Shown one piece after another: positions 33,934 to 45,200 of a stretch of DNA of 64,000 bases (positions are counted from its first letter, which is position 1; the number at the start of each line of letters is the position of its first letter). The stretch is from Desmodesmus armatus (Eukaryota; Chlorophyta; Chlorophyceae; Sphaeropleales; Scenedesmaceae), in the NCBI GenBank assembly GCA_007449985.2, contig VIIQ02000066.1:186001-250000 (forward strand), in the 5' to 3' direction. The translations under genes were made by a program, and so were the position numbers. Under the pieces are notes generated by a model. That model saw nothing but the letters and a program-made list of their open reading frames with translations, searched no databases and was not told the origin of the DNA.

Positions 33934-36760
33934 CTACACTCTGTACCGCTGGTACTTCACAGGTACTGCTGACAGGAAGGCGTTGAGAGAAGCATTCATC
34001 AACGTGAACGACTGCTGCACTTGGACATCTGCAGCACAGTAGGTTGTACGTTGGCAGCAGTGGCAGCAGCAGCAACAACAGGCATATCCTCAGGGTGCAA
34101 TCTCACAGCGACCAAGGCAGTGCACGCGTCCTGTCTAACACATTTGCATCTGCATTCTGTCTAGCACGTTTGCAAGCCTGTTCAAAGTTGCGCTGCACCT
34201 GGCACAACAGCATGGCCAAACAGCATGCTGAAACTTAGGATCGCAACCTGAACCCAGTGCTGCCTGTTGTTTTCAACTTGTGCCTTGTTATTTTCAACTT
34301 GTTCCACTCCTAGGGTATGCCGCCACCCTTCCGTGGCACCACTGACGCGCCTCTGCATGTAGTGCAGTCGGTGCTAACGGCAACTTAACGGCAAGCAACA
34401 GCAACACAAGAGCCTCAGAGCCACATGGCATGTGAACCCCTGTACGTTTGTAGCAGTGGCATGCAGACTCCAGAGCTGCTCTTGCTGCGCCCAACATGCA
34501 AGTTGCCACAATGGCACAACACCACCCAGCAGCAGTGAAAGCAGCCCTACTGTTCACTCTTTAGTTCAAAGTTAGTTTGAATTCTGAGTCACTCACCAGC
34601 ACCAGGCACCCCATCAGCTGCCTTCAATGCGATTGCTGCTAGCGCATGCACATGGTCTATGTAGTCCACGTACGCCTTGCGTGCTGCCACCGCTGCTGTA
34701 AAGTCGTCACTTTGCAGCAGCGCCCAGGGGATGTAAAAGCACGCCTGTGCAGGACAAGGGCAGCAAGAGCAGGGCCACACAGCACAAGCATGTCACCCTT
34801 TCGGTATGTAACAAGCGCGCCTGTGCAGGCAAGGGCAGCAAGTGCAGAGCCACACAGCGCAAGCATGTCACTCTTTGGGTAAGCAGCAGCGCGCCTGTAC
34901 AGGGCAAGAGCAGCAGATGCAGGCCACACAGCGCAAGCATGTCACCCTTCGAGTATGTAATGAAAGGCCGCCTGTGCAGGACAGTATCAGGGCCACACAG
35001 TGCAAGCACACCACTGCATGTGACCAACTGAATATGCCACAAGCCCTTCGGGTGCTTGCAAACCACACCAACAGGCAGTGCAAAGATCTGCTGACAGAAG
35101 GTGTTGCAAAATATACAATCGTGAGCGGAGGGCGTAGCAACCAGTTGGTAGGATGCAGCTGATGTGCCTAGGTGCAGGATACATCACACCCATACGTCAG
35201 ATGTGTCTTGCTGATACGCTGCTGATGGCTTTGCACTGAAGCTTTGGTGTATGGTGCGTCAGTCTCACCAGCCAAACCCTTCCACTCAGCTGCAGGCCCT
35301 GCTTTTCACGGTACACCTAAACCCTGCGCCCCAGTCCTCCGCACCTGCCGCACAGCATCGAATGGCGGCTGCACCAACAGCTGGCTGAACTCAATCCACT
35401 CCCGCGCTTGTATCTTTTGAGCCAACAGCGGCCAACTGCTAAGCCGTGATTCCTGCAGGATCTGTATGTAGCTAGGAACACTGAGGTTTGACCCCATGGT
35501 TGTGCGGCTCACAGGTCTCGAGCTGCTTGCGTTGCTGCCGCTGCCGCCGCCGCTGCTACTGCTGGTGCTACTGCTTGGGTCGTTGCTGGGACTGCTGGCA
35601 CCTTGACCGCTGCTAGAGGCTTTGTTGCTGTCGATGGTTCCGCTGCTGCCATCACTGCCGCCGCCGCTGCTGCCATCACTGCTGGTGCTGCTGCCGCCAG
35701 CTGCGTTGTTGTCATCGCTGCTGGCAAATAACTCCCCTGCAGCACATGTAGAAGGCAGCCAAACCAACAATTTTACCAACAAGACCACACCACCTCGCCT
35801 GACACCCAATGATGCAGCTGTCATCATTGACGCGCACTTAGGCGACCCAACCAGCCCATCAACAGCAAGATCAACCTGCCCCTCAGCCTTGGGGCTGCTT
35901 ATTCTGAGCCTCTGATTGCTGTGGAAGGTGTTGCAGCGGACGCTTGCATTGCCCCCTTCCGGTACACATTCCTGAAGGGCCCTGATCACTTCCCAACAGT
36001 CAAGTCCCAACCAGCTGGCCAATTGTTGGATCTACTAGGGAGGCATGGCTCACAGTCACACCAATTGCTTGCTAGTCACCAGCAAATTTGAGCTCCCTGA
36101 ACTGAATTTTGGGCTGATTGAGCTCTTTTCCCCTGAGCTTTACAGCAATGAGGAAGGATGTATGTATCTTCCCACAGAGGCTGCAATCCAGCAGCCTGCA
36201 GGACCCAGCACCTTGCACCCACCTGGCTCCTCATCCGAGCTGCTTTCACTGTCACTGTCGCTGCTGCTGTCGCTATCGCTGCCACTGCTGCCATCATCGT
36301 CTATGCTACCGCCCACACTGTCATCACGATAAGCCTGGTCCACTGAGTCAGACAGTGACGATCCCTGTTGAGAACCGTCTGGTGGTGCTGCTTGCTCCTG
36401 CTGCTGTTCTGAGACACTGGGTGCTTGGGTACTGTCTGCACGTTCCGCTGCATTGCTGACTGCTTCCCCTGCTGCACTGCCAGCTGTCTCAGCTATGCTG
36501 CTGGAGTCTGCCCGCACTGCTTGCACTCCTACTAGAAATGGGCTGATGCCTACTGCTATAAGAGCTGCCCTGCGACCGGCGGACTTATAATCAGGCTGCT
36601 GCTCAGCCAACTGTGCAGCTTCACAGCCCTTGAAACATCTGCACTGCTGCTTTGTGCCTGCATTTGCTCTGACTAAGGAGTTCCATGGCCTGTGCTGGGC
36701 AAATGCGTCAGAAAGGCCGTGGAGCTTGTAATTGGATGCCATAGCGGACTGAGAGCGCAA
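33934..36760 (-). CDS. Predicted thylakoid-lumen protein with an acidic Ser/Asp tract, function unknown
   Basis: Four exons in phase (36760-36223, 35736-35345, 34744-34597, 34028-33934) give 390 aa. An inner Met at 36742 would give 384 aa. The N-terminus looks like a plastid transit peptide followed by twin arginines (63-64), a hydrophobic stretch and an AVRA cleavage-like site, suggesting thylakoid-lumen delivery. A long low-complexity part follows, with an SDSD/SSDEE tract and a Ser/Gly/Asn-rich segment. The C-terminal 150 residues are ordinary and look helical (SYIQILQESRLSSWPLL, PPFDAVRQACFYIPWALL, FLSAVPVKYQRYRV). I do not recognise the family; a PSII-associated lumen helix protein is a guess. 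It sits beside the lumenal cyclophilin on the same strand but has its own promoter space. Confidence 0.7.
34738..35015. repeat. Four ~76-bp tandem repeats covering the exon 3 acceptor of the lumenal-protein gene
   Basis: Units start with GCCTGTGCAGG or GCCTGTACAGG at 34743, 34819, 34893 and 34970 (spacings 76, 74, 77). They share GGCCACACAGCGCAAGCATG. Read on the minus strand, each carries CCTGCACAGGC or CCTGTACAGGC, so each has a copy of the 3' splice site. The one at 34744 is the one that fits the reading phase. Confidence 0.85.
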
Positions 36761-37076
36761 AATGCTGGGTACCGATCACTGCATTGCGTTCACGAGCACA
36801 GATCGTTGACAGGCTGTCCTCACGATGTCATGGACACGAGACGACAAACAAAAACCTTGCGTTTTGCACACACAATGATGTTGTAGTTTGAAACAAACTA
36901 GTCTGTCAAAAATGTCACGGCTTTGACCTGACAGGACAGTCACAACATGATGATCCAAGGTGCAGACACTTGGCAGTCCACACCAGCAACCACTGCCAGA
37001 AAGCTGTGAAACTCCTCCTCCCACACACAAAAAGGCGCCCACAGGCAAGTCGTTGCCGCATGCTCAACAGAAAATG
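36761..37076. promoter_or_regulatory. Promoter of the lumenal-protein gene and 3' UTR of the ABC transporter
   Basis: About 316 nt between a minus-strand ATG and the stop of the next minus-strand gene. No specific element was recognised. Confidence 0.35.
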
Positions 37077-39088
37077 TCACGCAACTCCATTAGCAGCGAC
37101 AGGGACTGCCTCCCCCTGCTGCTTGCCTTCTGCTGTTGCTGCTGCTGCGGGTGCGGCTGGTGGTGCTTGGATGGCCTCAAACTTGGGCTTTCCCGCCTTC
37201 AGGATGCAGTAGGTCAGCCAGTAGTAGAAAGCCAAGATGCGTGCCTCAGAGCCCAGAGTCTTGGGGATGCTGGTGTGCCCAAACGACAGCCAGTTAAGCA
37301 CGTCGTCACCTGCGCAAAGCAGTGCAGGAACGCAAGGGCAAGGCCCGCGCAGGTTTCACGACGCGTAGATACTAGGGGCAGCCAAGCTGCATTGCTCACA
37401 CCAGCTCAAGCTCGCTGGATCCTGTCAACGCACGGCCCAGCTTCTGCAAGTCTGTTACCTCAAGCAGCACCCAGCACAGCGCTAGTCAGGGACTCCCAGC
37501 AATTGCTACGTGTATAATGTCCTCCCACTGCCTGCCTAGCCGTCACATTTGTCAGATCCCCAACATCGTCCCACTGGGCCAGTCTTCATACCCACTCAAC
37601 TCACCAAGCATGTGGAGCTGCAAACCAGGTGGACCCACCCACCCCACCCAGATGTACTCTCGCCTCCATCTAAGCAATGCTACATGCGCACTTAAATCCA
37701 CCCACCTGTCTTCATGCCTCCGCCATTCTCGTCTGTCTCAAAGCTCAACCCCTTGAACTCGTTGATGCACAGCGCCTCAAAAGCATGCTTGATCAGAGAG
37801 GCCTGGGGCAGCCAGCGCAGGGCCCTGACAGCAGACAACACAGCAGTGTAGGGTCAATGTTAGTGCAACAAACATGCGGATGACGCATCACAAGTGGCAG
37901 CTGCACAGCCCGTGTGGTAGAGAACCATACTAACGCCATAGCAGATTGACTACGGCAGCCCACAGCCAGAGGACCCCCCTGTTTGTCCCTCTGTCAGTCA
38001 CGCCATGTGCGCCCACCCCACATGTGGGCCTGCCCACTCCACCACCGCAGCAAGATCAGCACGCCCAATGGCACAGCAGGTTGGCGGACAGCCGTCGCAA
38101 GCATATGGTAATGCACCCACACCTTCCACACCACACCACACACACCAATGCACACCACATCACATCACACCACACCACACTCCACACACCACACCACTCC
38201 CATCACACCTTGGGATGTTTTCAGCGTTGCAGTAGTAGCCACCGAAGATGATCCAGACCAGCATCACAGCAGGCCCAATGGCCACCGCTGCATCTGTGCT
38301 GGGCGCCACAGCACCCACTGCCAGGCCCAGGGCTGATGAGCAGAAGGACTCCAGTGTCAAGATACCCAGGAACTTCAAGAACCTGCAAGAACACAGACAG
38401 ACAGACAGACAGAGATACAGACAACAAACTTTGAGGGCCGTGTCTTTGCCGTAACCTCCTGGCCAGAGTTACACCAGCCCTACACGCTCAATCAAGCCAA
38501 GCTCATTCAAGCCACAGAGTCACACAAATGATTAAGCATGAGCTGGGTTCACCGCACCTGCTTGGCTTGGGGTTTAGGCCAGTGAAGGGGTACACCACAC
38601 CACCAAACACCAGGGGAAGATGCAGCTCACTGGCAGCTCAGCCAACAGCTTGGCTGCAGTAGCACACACATGACATCACAAGTAGCAAGAAGGGTGCAGC
38701 AGCAAGACACAGAGATGGTTGGCAAGGTATTGTATACACTGCATCTGGCATGACAGCACACTTGACGCGCGTCCAGCACATTGAGCGTTCGTAGATTAGC
38801 AAGGCTGTGTGCGACTGTGATGAACACAACTTGCAACTTCAGTGACTGAAATAAGCCTCAGCAAACAGCATGGGCCGCATGGCACAAGGGTGCACAGGGG
38901 ACGCAGCGGCAGGTGGCAAGCCACACTAAGGTGCCACAGCAGTGGGGCTTGCCTGATAGGTATGGCAGGACATTGTAGGCCTTGCGTGTGCGCTCCCGTG
39001 CCACAATAGACCGCTCCTTGGGGAAGACGTTGAGGGTCTTCACCAGAGCACTCATGGCGGTGTTGATAGCGGCGACCTGCAGCGGCAG

Positions 39089-39127
<39 letters not shown>

Positions 39128-42100
39128 CAGGGACATTCTCTTGCAGTGACAACCACCTGCTCAAGCTTTTGTGACCTGTTCAATGGGCTGCACACGTCGA
39201 TGCAATGGAGCACAGTGGAAGGACATGTCCCCGGCCCCCTTGCGCTGCCGCACGCTTTCAACTGCTCTTTTGGGCTCATGGCTGGCAAGCAAAGAGTGAT
39301 GAGTGAGAGACAGTTTCGCACCTGCAGCAGGCCCATGCGATCCTGGATGTTGCTCTGCTTCTTCTGCGACAGGAACACCAAGCAGGGCAGGACAGCAGTC
39401 ACAACGGTTACTTGCACACAGCTCCCGTGTGCTTTGTTCCACGGTTACTGTTGTCTGCATCATGTGACCACGCTGTGGGAGCTGCCTGTCCATGGGGCCA
39501 AAACACAGATGTTGCCATGCGAGCCTAAACTGCCCGGCAGACAGACATGATGCCTATTTCAAATGCAAGACATGTGCTGTTGCTCACCTGCATCCTCCAG
39601 AAGATGCCTCCAAAGATGATTGCGCTACTGAGGTTGCTCATCAGGCGGGCCATAGAGGCAGCCTTGTCACGCGAGATCTGGCGCCAGCTGCGCTGCAGCA
39701 GCAGCCTGAACTGCCTGCAGCAAGTTACACCAATCGGCGGCAGATACACACCACACACCTTGTGGCAGAAGGAACGCAAACTGTTGTACAAGGTGATATG
39801 CTGCACACAAAGACAGCTTGGGAAAGTCACAGCAAACAGTCTGTTCATTTGCATGGATGAACATCGGCTGCGCGGCAACTACACATGGAAAGTTGAGGTG
39901 ATGAAAGAGTGCCGTTGATATCCAAAACCCCTATCTACAATGCAGCAGACAGACAGCATACCTGGCCCAACCTGCCACCGGCCCAGTACTTATCTTGCCC
40001 AACGCCAGCACACCACTGGCTGTGCGTGCCATGCGCGCATGCTGCTTCACTGCCTGTGCTGCTTCGCTACCATCCCAGGCTGTCACCAGCTGCTGCACAC
40101 GAGCCCTGGTCTCGTCTTCCAGCTCTGCTGATGAGAAGTCGATTGAGATGAGGTCTGCAACAAACTCTGCAGGGTTGTAATGCTGGGGGCAGGTGTGGCC
40201 CAACTGCAGCCCAAGAAGAAACAGCACACGCGTGGGCAGGCAGGGCAGGATGGGTAAAGTTTACGGGGATGAAGCCTGCAAGCGTATGTCGATGATAGAA
40301 ATAAGGTCGGCAACAAACTCTGCAGGGTTGTAGTGCTGGGGGCAGGTGTGGCCCAACTGCAGCCCAAGAAGAAACAGCACACGCGTGGGCAGGCAGGGCA
40401 GGATGGGTAAAGTTTACGGGGATCAAGCCTGCAAGCCTATGTCGATGGTGGAAATAAGGTCTGCAACACAATCTGCTGGGTTGTAGTGCTGGGGGCGGGT
40501 GTGGCCCAGCGGCAGGCCCAGGCAAAAGCACAGGGATGGGCAAACAGGAAGGGACAGGATGAGGGTAGCCTAAGCTAGATCTGCAAGCCTGCATGGTGGC
40601 TTTTCCTCCGAGCGCGGCTGCTCACATGCAATGACAGTAGGGTTGCTGAGTCATAGAGGACATGAAACACAGGATACAAAGCTGTCAGCAGTGCACGCAG
40701 TCTGCGTCCAAAGGCCTGTCTGGAAGATAGTGTGCTGTCACTGTGACTGTCACTGTAGTTGTAACTGTAACTGTAAAAGTGTGAGCCCTCACCTTTTCAA
40801 AGTAGTCCAGCACACCCTCTGCTGGCCCAAAGTACACGCAGTGTCCCTCAGACAGCAGCATGAGGTCATCAAACATGCCAAAGATGCTGCTGCGCGGCTG
40901 GTGGATGCTGCACACCACGGTGTGGCCAGAAGAAGCCAGGTCCTTGAGGGTTGCAACAACCTGTGCACAACGCACACACTCTTGTTACCATGTACCTTGT
41001 GACCATGTACATAGCGACACGTGCACACCCAACCCTACGCAGCAAAGCTCGCGGAACCATGGCTGCCAGCACTCCTGTCACCGTGACACCCCTGAGGGGT
41101 GTGATAGCCACACCAATGGCATTTCGAAAACTCTGTCGGCAGCATGCTCAAAGGGTTTGCTCTCCTCTGGCAACCCAGAAACACTGCAATGCTTCGCAGC
41201 CCTGAACGTGATGACAAAAAGGACAGCACCATTGCCGGCAGCAACATGGGCTGCTGTCTCTAAGGTGCATGCGCTGCATGCATCTGCCAACCCTCATTCA
41301 CTGCTGACTCACCTTCTCTGCCTGGAAGGAGTCCAGTCCTGTGGTGGGCTCATCCAGGAACAGGAGGCTGGGGCTGCTGATCAGCTCGCAGCCGATGGCG
41401 AGGCGCTTCTTCTCGCCCCCTGACAGGCCGCGCACCTTCTCGTCACCGACGCGAGTGTCCCTCGACTGCAAGACACAAGCGTGGACACCAGCACACCATC
41501 ACCATTGGGATGCCGGTCGAAGTCAACAAGCCTCCCGGAAAGAAGTTTCCTATGAGGGTTGTGCTGTGGTTGTGCTGTGGTTGTGCTGTGATTGTGCTGT
41601 GGTGAACTTGTCGTCACGTTGGCAAATGTATTACTAATGATGGGCAATGTGTAGGGACATCCCAAGCTCACGCGGGGTCAGGCAAGAGAGGCGGCAACCG
41701 CAAAAGAACGCCCTTATCAGGTAATTACCTTTGCCAGGCCCAGCACCGAGATGAGGTTGTCCACGTAGCTGGCCTTGGCATCTGCCGACGTGCTTGGTGA
41801 CATCTGCAGCTGGCTGGACATGGTCAGTGTCTCAGCAACCGTCAGCATTGAGTAGAAGTTGTCGTTCTGCTCCACATATGCCTGAAATGCAAGAGGCAGC
41901 ATGCAGTAAAATGGGGGGGGGGGGGGGACGGGGGGAAAGGCAAACAAGTGAATGGCAAGGAGGACAGACAAGAAGAAAGAACAAGAAAAAGGCGGTGGCA
42001 GCGTATACCCTGGCAGGTGCAGTGATGCATGACGAGGGCCCTTCCCAGCCGACCGTGCTAGATGCAGGAACCCGCACGACACCAGTGATGTGTGACAGCA

Positions 42101-44047
42101 GTGTGACCTAAGTGTGTGGCTGTACCTGTCGGTGGTTGGACTCTGTGGAAGCTTCGCCGTTGACACACAGCTGGCCTGCGGAGCATGCCGGCGCAGCACA
42201 AAACCGCGTCAGTTACAGGCGCGCTTACTGCTCGGCGCTGCGCACAAGGGTGGGTTGGCAACGTGCTCTTGGCATGCAGCGCTGCAAGCCGCTCAGCGGA
42301 TTGTATGTGCGGCTAGCAGCATGTGATGGCGTATGTGTGCCGCTAGCATCATGTGATGGGGACTTGCAGCTGATATCAGTATCGTTACAACACAACACTG
42401 TCGCGGCCAGCCCCACCTGTCAACTTCATGCCGGACTTGGCAGGCACGTGGTTGGCCAATGCATTCAAGAGCGTCGTCTTGCCTGTGAGGTGGGTGAAGG
42501 CATAGAAAATTTGTCATACAGCAATGGATGCACATGCGCACTGCACCCAAAAATCAGACAGGCACAGCACAATCCATCCCAACCCACCATGTTCTGCAAT
42601 AATTGGCGGTGTTGCAGGTTTGCAGTCGGTGTGCCTGGCAGAAGTGCAGCTAGGTAAGGTGGTGCCCCCTAATAGCAGGTATGGGTTTGGAGTTCCTTTC
42701 GTCCCTCTTCGCACCGACATGCAAACTCAGACCTCAAGAGAAAAACCCTATGTTGCGCACCTGATCCACTCGGGCCCATCAATGCCAGCAGCCTGCAGTC
42801 AACAGCGCAACATCCAGTTTGAAACGAAGCAGCCAGTCTGCAGGATTGCAGCCTGCCCCTGAACAACAATAGGCCTCCTGCTGATTTCAAACCCTTTGCT
42901 GTCTCTACAAGGCTTTGGAGAAGCTGGCGCAAACCTCCCTAGCACAGCTAAAGACCTGCAAGCGGGTCTGCTCACTCTGGAGCAAGCTCTTTATTGCCTT
43001 TGTTGCTGCTGTTGGCATCGAACCTCGCTGAGCAGCTAACAGCTAGAGCCAAGACCACAAACTTGTTGCTGCAGCCAAATTGGCAATATCATCAATTGCT
43101 GTTGGCAAGCTGCCCCACCCAAGACCTCCATGCGGCCTCGAATTCGAATTCAAATTCAATCACTCCAGATTCTCTCACACTGTCACACCTTACCTGCCAG
43201 GGCTGGCCTGTCCTGTCAAGTTGTGCAGGATCTGCTTTGCGCCACTGCTGCTGCTGCTGCTGCTGCTGGCCTCGGCAGCGTCTGCTGCTTTGCTCTTTTC
43301 ATCCTTCTGCTTTTTGTTCTTGCTGGTCCAATGGCAGTTGAGCTCATCCCACTCCAGCACAACTGGGGGGACCTACACATCATGTTACACATTTTCCAGC
43401 AGGGTCATTGCGCAAAAGGGGGACCTACAACCACGCACATTTGTGCCACTATATGTGGCACATACGTTTGTGTTGGGTCTGCGCAGGTTGCCGGGCTAGC
43501 GGCATGCAGTCTGCTGACTGTGGCGCCCACCCAAAGACACCAGTGAGTGTTGAACCTATCTGTACAGGTCCACTATCCATGCACACTGTGCATGGATAGT
43601 CAGGCCGATGTGAATCTGACAGTGAGCAGATGTTTACTTGCCCGTACAACAGGGTATCTTATCACCGGGGTGCTTTAGCTGCTGCATTGTGTGTGTCACC
43701 CACCGATTCCTTGGGGTCAGGCGTGGAGGCACGCTTGACACCCTGGGGCTGCTCCTGCTCCTGCTCCTGAGCATCCCCCAACTGTTGCTGCTGCTGTGTG
43801 CTCTTCTTGCTGAGCCTGCGCTTCAGAGCACCTGCCAGGTGCAATGCACACCGTGAGGGAGGGGTCATACTGGGAGGGGCCAGCAAGCTGGGGTGCATGT
43901 GTTGGCCACGAGACAAACCATGCACGATCCATTCATTGCTGTGTCCTGGCACGCACCAGCTCCCTTGACAGCTCCAATTGCTCCTAAAAGTGCAAGGTTG
44001 TTGCGAGGCAGCACAATGACTGCTGTTCCCAGCAGAAAATGCAGCAT
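37077..44047 (-). CDS. ABCG7: ABCG-family half transporter, ABCG7 type, with one apparent frameshift
   Basis: Seventeen exons: 44047-43957, 43831-43704, 43372-43194, 42792-42761, 42482-42417, 42175-42126, 41881-41729, 41465-41313, 40960-40793, 40203-39962, 39714-39588, 39363-39322, 39076-38953, 38653-38558, 38382-38209, 37824-37706, 37309-37077. They would give 725 aa if one base were present that is missing from the run at 38613-38616. The order is the ABCG one, ATPase before membrane domain: Walker A GPSGSGKTT (about 139-147), LSGGEKKR signature (247), Walker B LLFLDEP (267-273), H-loop SIHQPRSS with His near 304. Six-helix motifs follow ([23 protein letters not shown]). [13 protein letters not shown] and [15 protein letters not shown] match plant ABCG7 as I know it. 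Half transporters dimerise to export lipids or secondary products. Intron 13 appears to use a GC-AG pair (TCAG|GCAAGC). Confidence 0.9.
38105..38215. repeat. CACAC/CACAT-rich microsatellite in an ABC transporter intron
   Basis: About 110 nt made almost entirely of C, A and T with recurring CACAC, CACCACA and CATCACA, ending right at the exon 15 donor (38209). An (ACAG)n run lies near 38394-38414. Confidence 0.7.
39090..39126. repeat. (CAG)12 triplet run in an ABC transporter intron
   Basis: Twelve AGC units in a row just upstream of the exon 13 acceptor. Similar CAG runs occur in exons and introns through the window, for example 61420-61450. Confidence 0.85.
40150..40515. repeat. Three tandem copies (153-bp period) of an ABC transporter exon 5' end and its acceptor
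   Basis: TGCAGGGTTG or its variant occurs at 40168, 40321 and 40474. The first copy is in the real exon 10, which starts at 40203 on the minus strand. The other two, in the preceding intron, keep a readable start: [20 protein letters not shown] in copy 2 and [19 protein letters not shown] in copy 3. The 153-bp period is 51 codons. Copies 1 and 2 share CTGCAG before the Leu codon, so copy 2 has an intact acceptor. Confidence 0.88.
41559..41603. repeat. 12-bp tandem repeat in an ABC transporter intron
   Basis: Four units close to GTTGTGCTGTGG. A run of fifteen G (41913-41927) lies in the adjoining intron, just past the exon 7 acceptor. Confidence 0.75.
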
Positions 44048-45200
44048 CTTGGCTTGCTGGCCTGACAGGACAGGAGGCCAGGGCTAAGCCCAAATGGGTG
44101 ATACACTGATGATGTGCAGTTGCGTTGATCAAATGACACACTGATCACACATAGGGAGTGAGGTTTCTGATGGAGGATGCTGCCAGGCTGGCCTGTGTGG
44201 TGGGAGCGTGTGCAAAGTGCACTCAGAGAGAGGAGAGTATCGTAACGAATAATCGGAATAACATCATGATAGGCAAATTGAGGTATGCAGCTGCCCTGAT
44301 AGCAGAGATCTGTTATATACGTGACGTATGCGTGATCTGGCAATGCGCCGATACCTATCCAAAGGCATGAGGACGAGCCCACTCACAAGCAACCTGCTTA
44401 TAAAACGTTTGAAACATTTGAAATATAGGAAGGTATGATGGGCAAGCGCTATGCATGCACCTGGGTAATTTACTGCTGCTCCCAGTGCACGTACATGTTG
44501 GCAGCAATGGATAGGGAACTTTGGTTGTGATCAGACGGTATGTGCAAGGCATCAGTACCCCCAGAGCCTGCACAGACCCTGGGCTCCTTCTACCAGTTGC
44601 TTGTATCAGGGCCTGAGGGTGGCAAGGCATATCGAAGCACAAAAAGCCAGCTGCATAGAGAGCCAGCAAGGCGGGTTTTTTACAGAGTATGATACACACA
44701 ACGGTGCAGCTCGCAGGTACATCATGATGCCATGCGCCGGCTGCAGCAGCACTCAGAGGGAGTGCTGCACGTTGGCCAAGCAACTGCATACGCATGGTCA
44801 ACACCTCGGCCACACAACAGTGTTCTTCTCAACTGTGCTCCTCTCATTCTCCACGCTCCCAAAAGTAAGCTGACAGCAACACGCAACTGATGCTCACGTC
44901 GAACACATCATGCTATGATAGCTGGTGTGCAGGACCCTCCTGCCCAAGGCTGGGCAAGTTGGCTGGCCCCTGACCAGCAAGGCCCCCAACGTCCCTTTGG
45001 ATCATCCACTGCAGCGCGACCTGCAACAGCACAGGCAGCAGCAAGATATCACCAGCAATGTTGCACCACCTGCAACATTTACTTCATGTAGCTTGCACAC
45101 ACACCCTGTTGTTGCGACCCAGGTTGCAGGACGTTGGTCTGTATCCGCCGCCTGCATGTGTCCACTTCCATACATCTGCGCATGCATGTGCCTTCTCCAG
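44048..45200. other. ABC transporter promoter and ATG6 3' UTR
   Basis: About 1.15 kb with no supported exon. It must contain the 3' end of ATG6 (stop at 45201-45203) and the promoter and leader of the ABC transporter (ATG at 44047). The ABC start was chosen because exon 1 is the first in-phase ATG and runs into a GTGCGT donor. The protein's N-terminus is not conserved, so a different start is possible. Confidence 0.35.

Noticed and set aside
34738..35015. CRISPR-like array (regular repeats)
   Set aside because: Repeats are adjacent without unique spacers, have diverged units, and lie in a eukaryotic intron.
40067..40594. Minus-strand open frame with a repeated [22 protein letters not shown] peptide
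   Set aside because: It is a shadow of the 153-bp DNA repeat in another frame. The ABC transporter exon in the correct frame explains the sequence.
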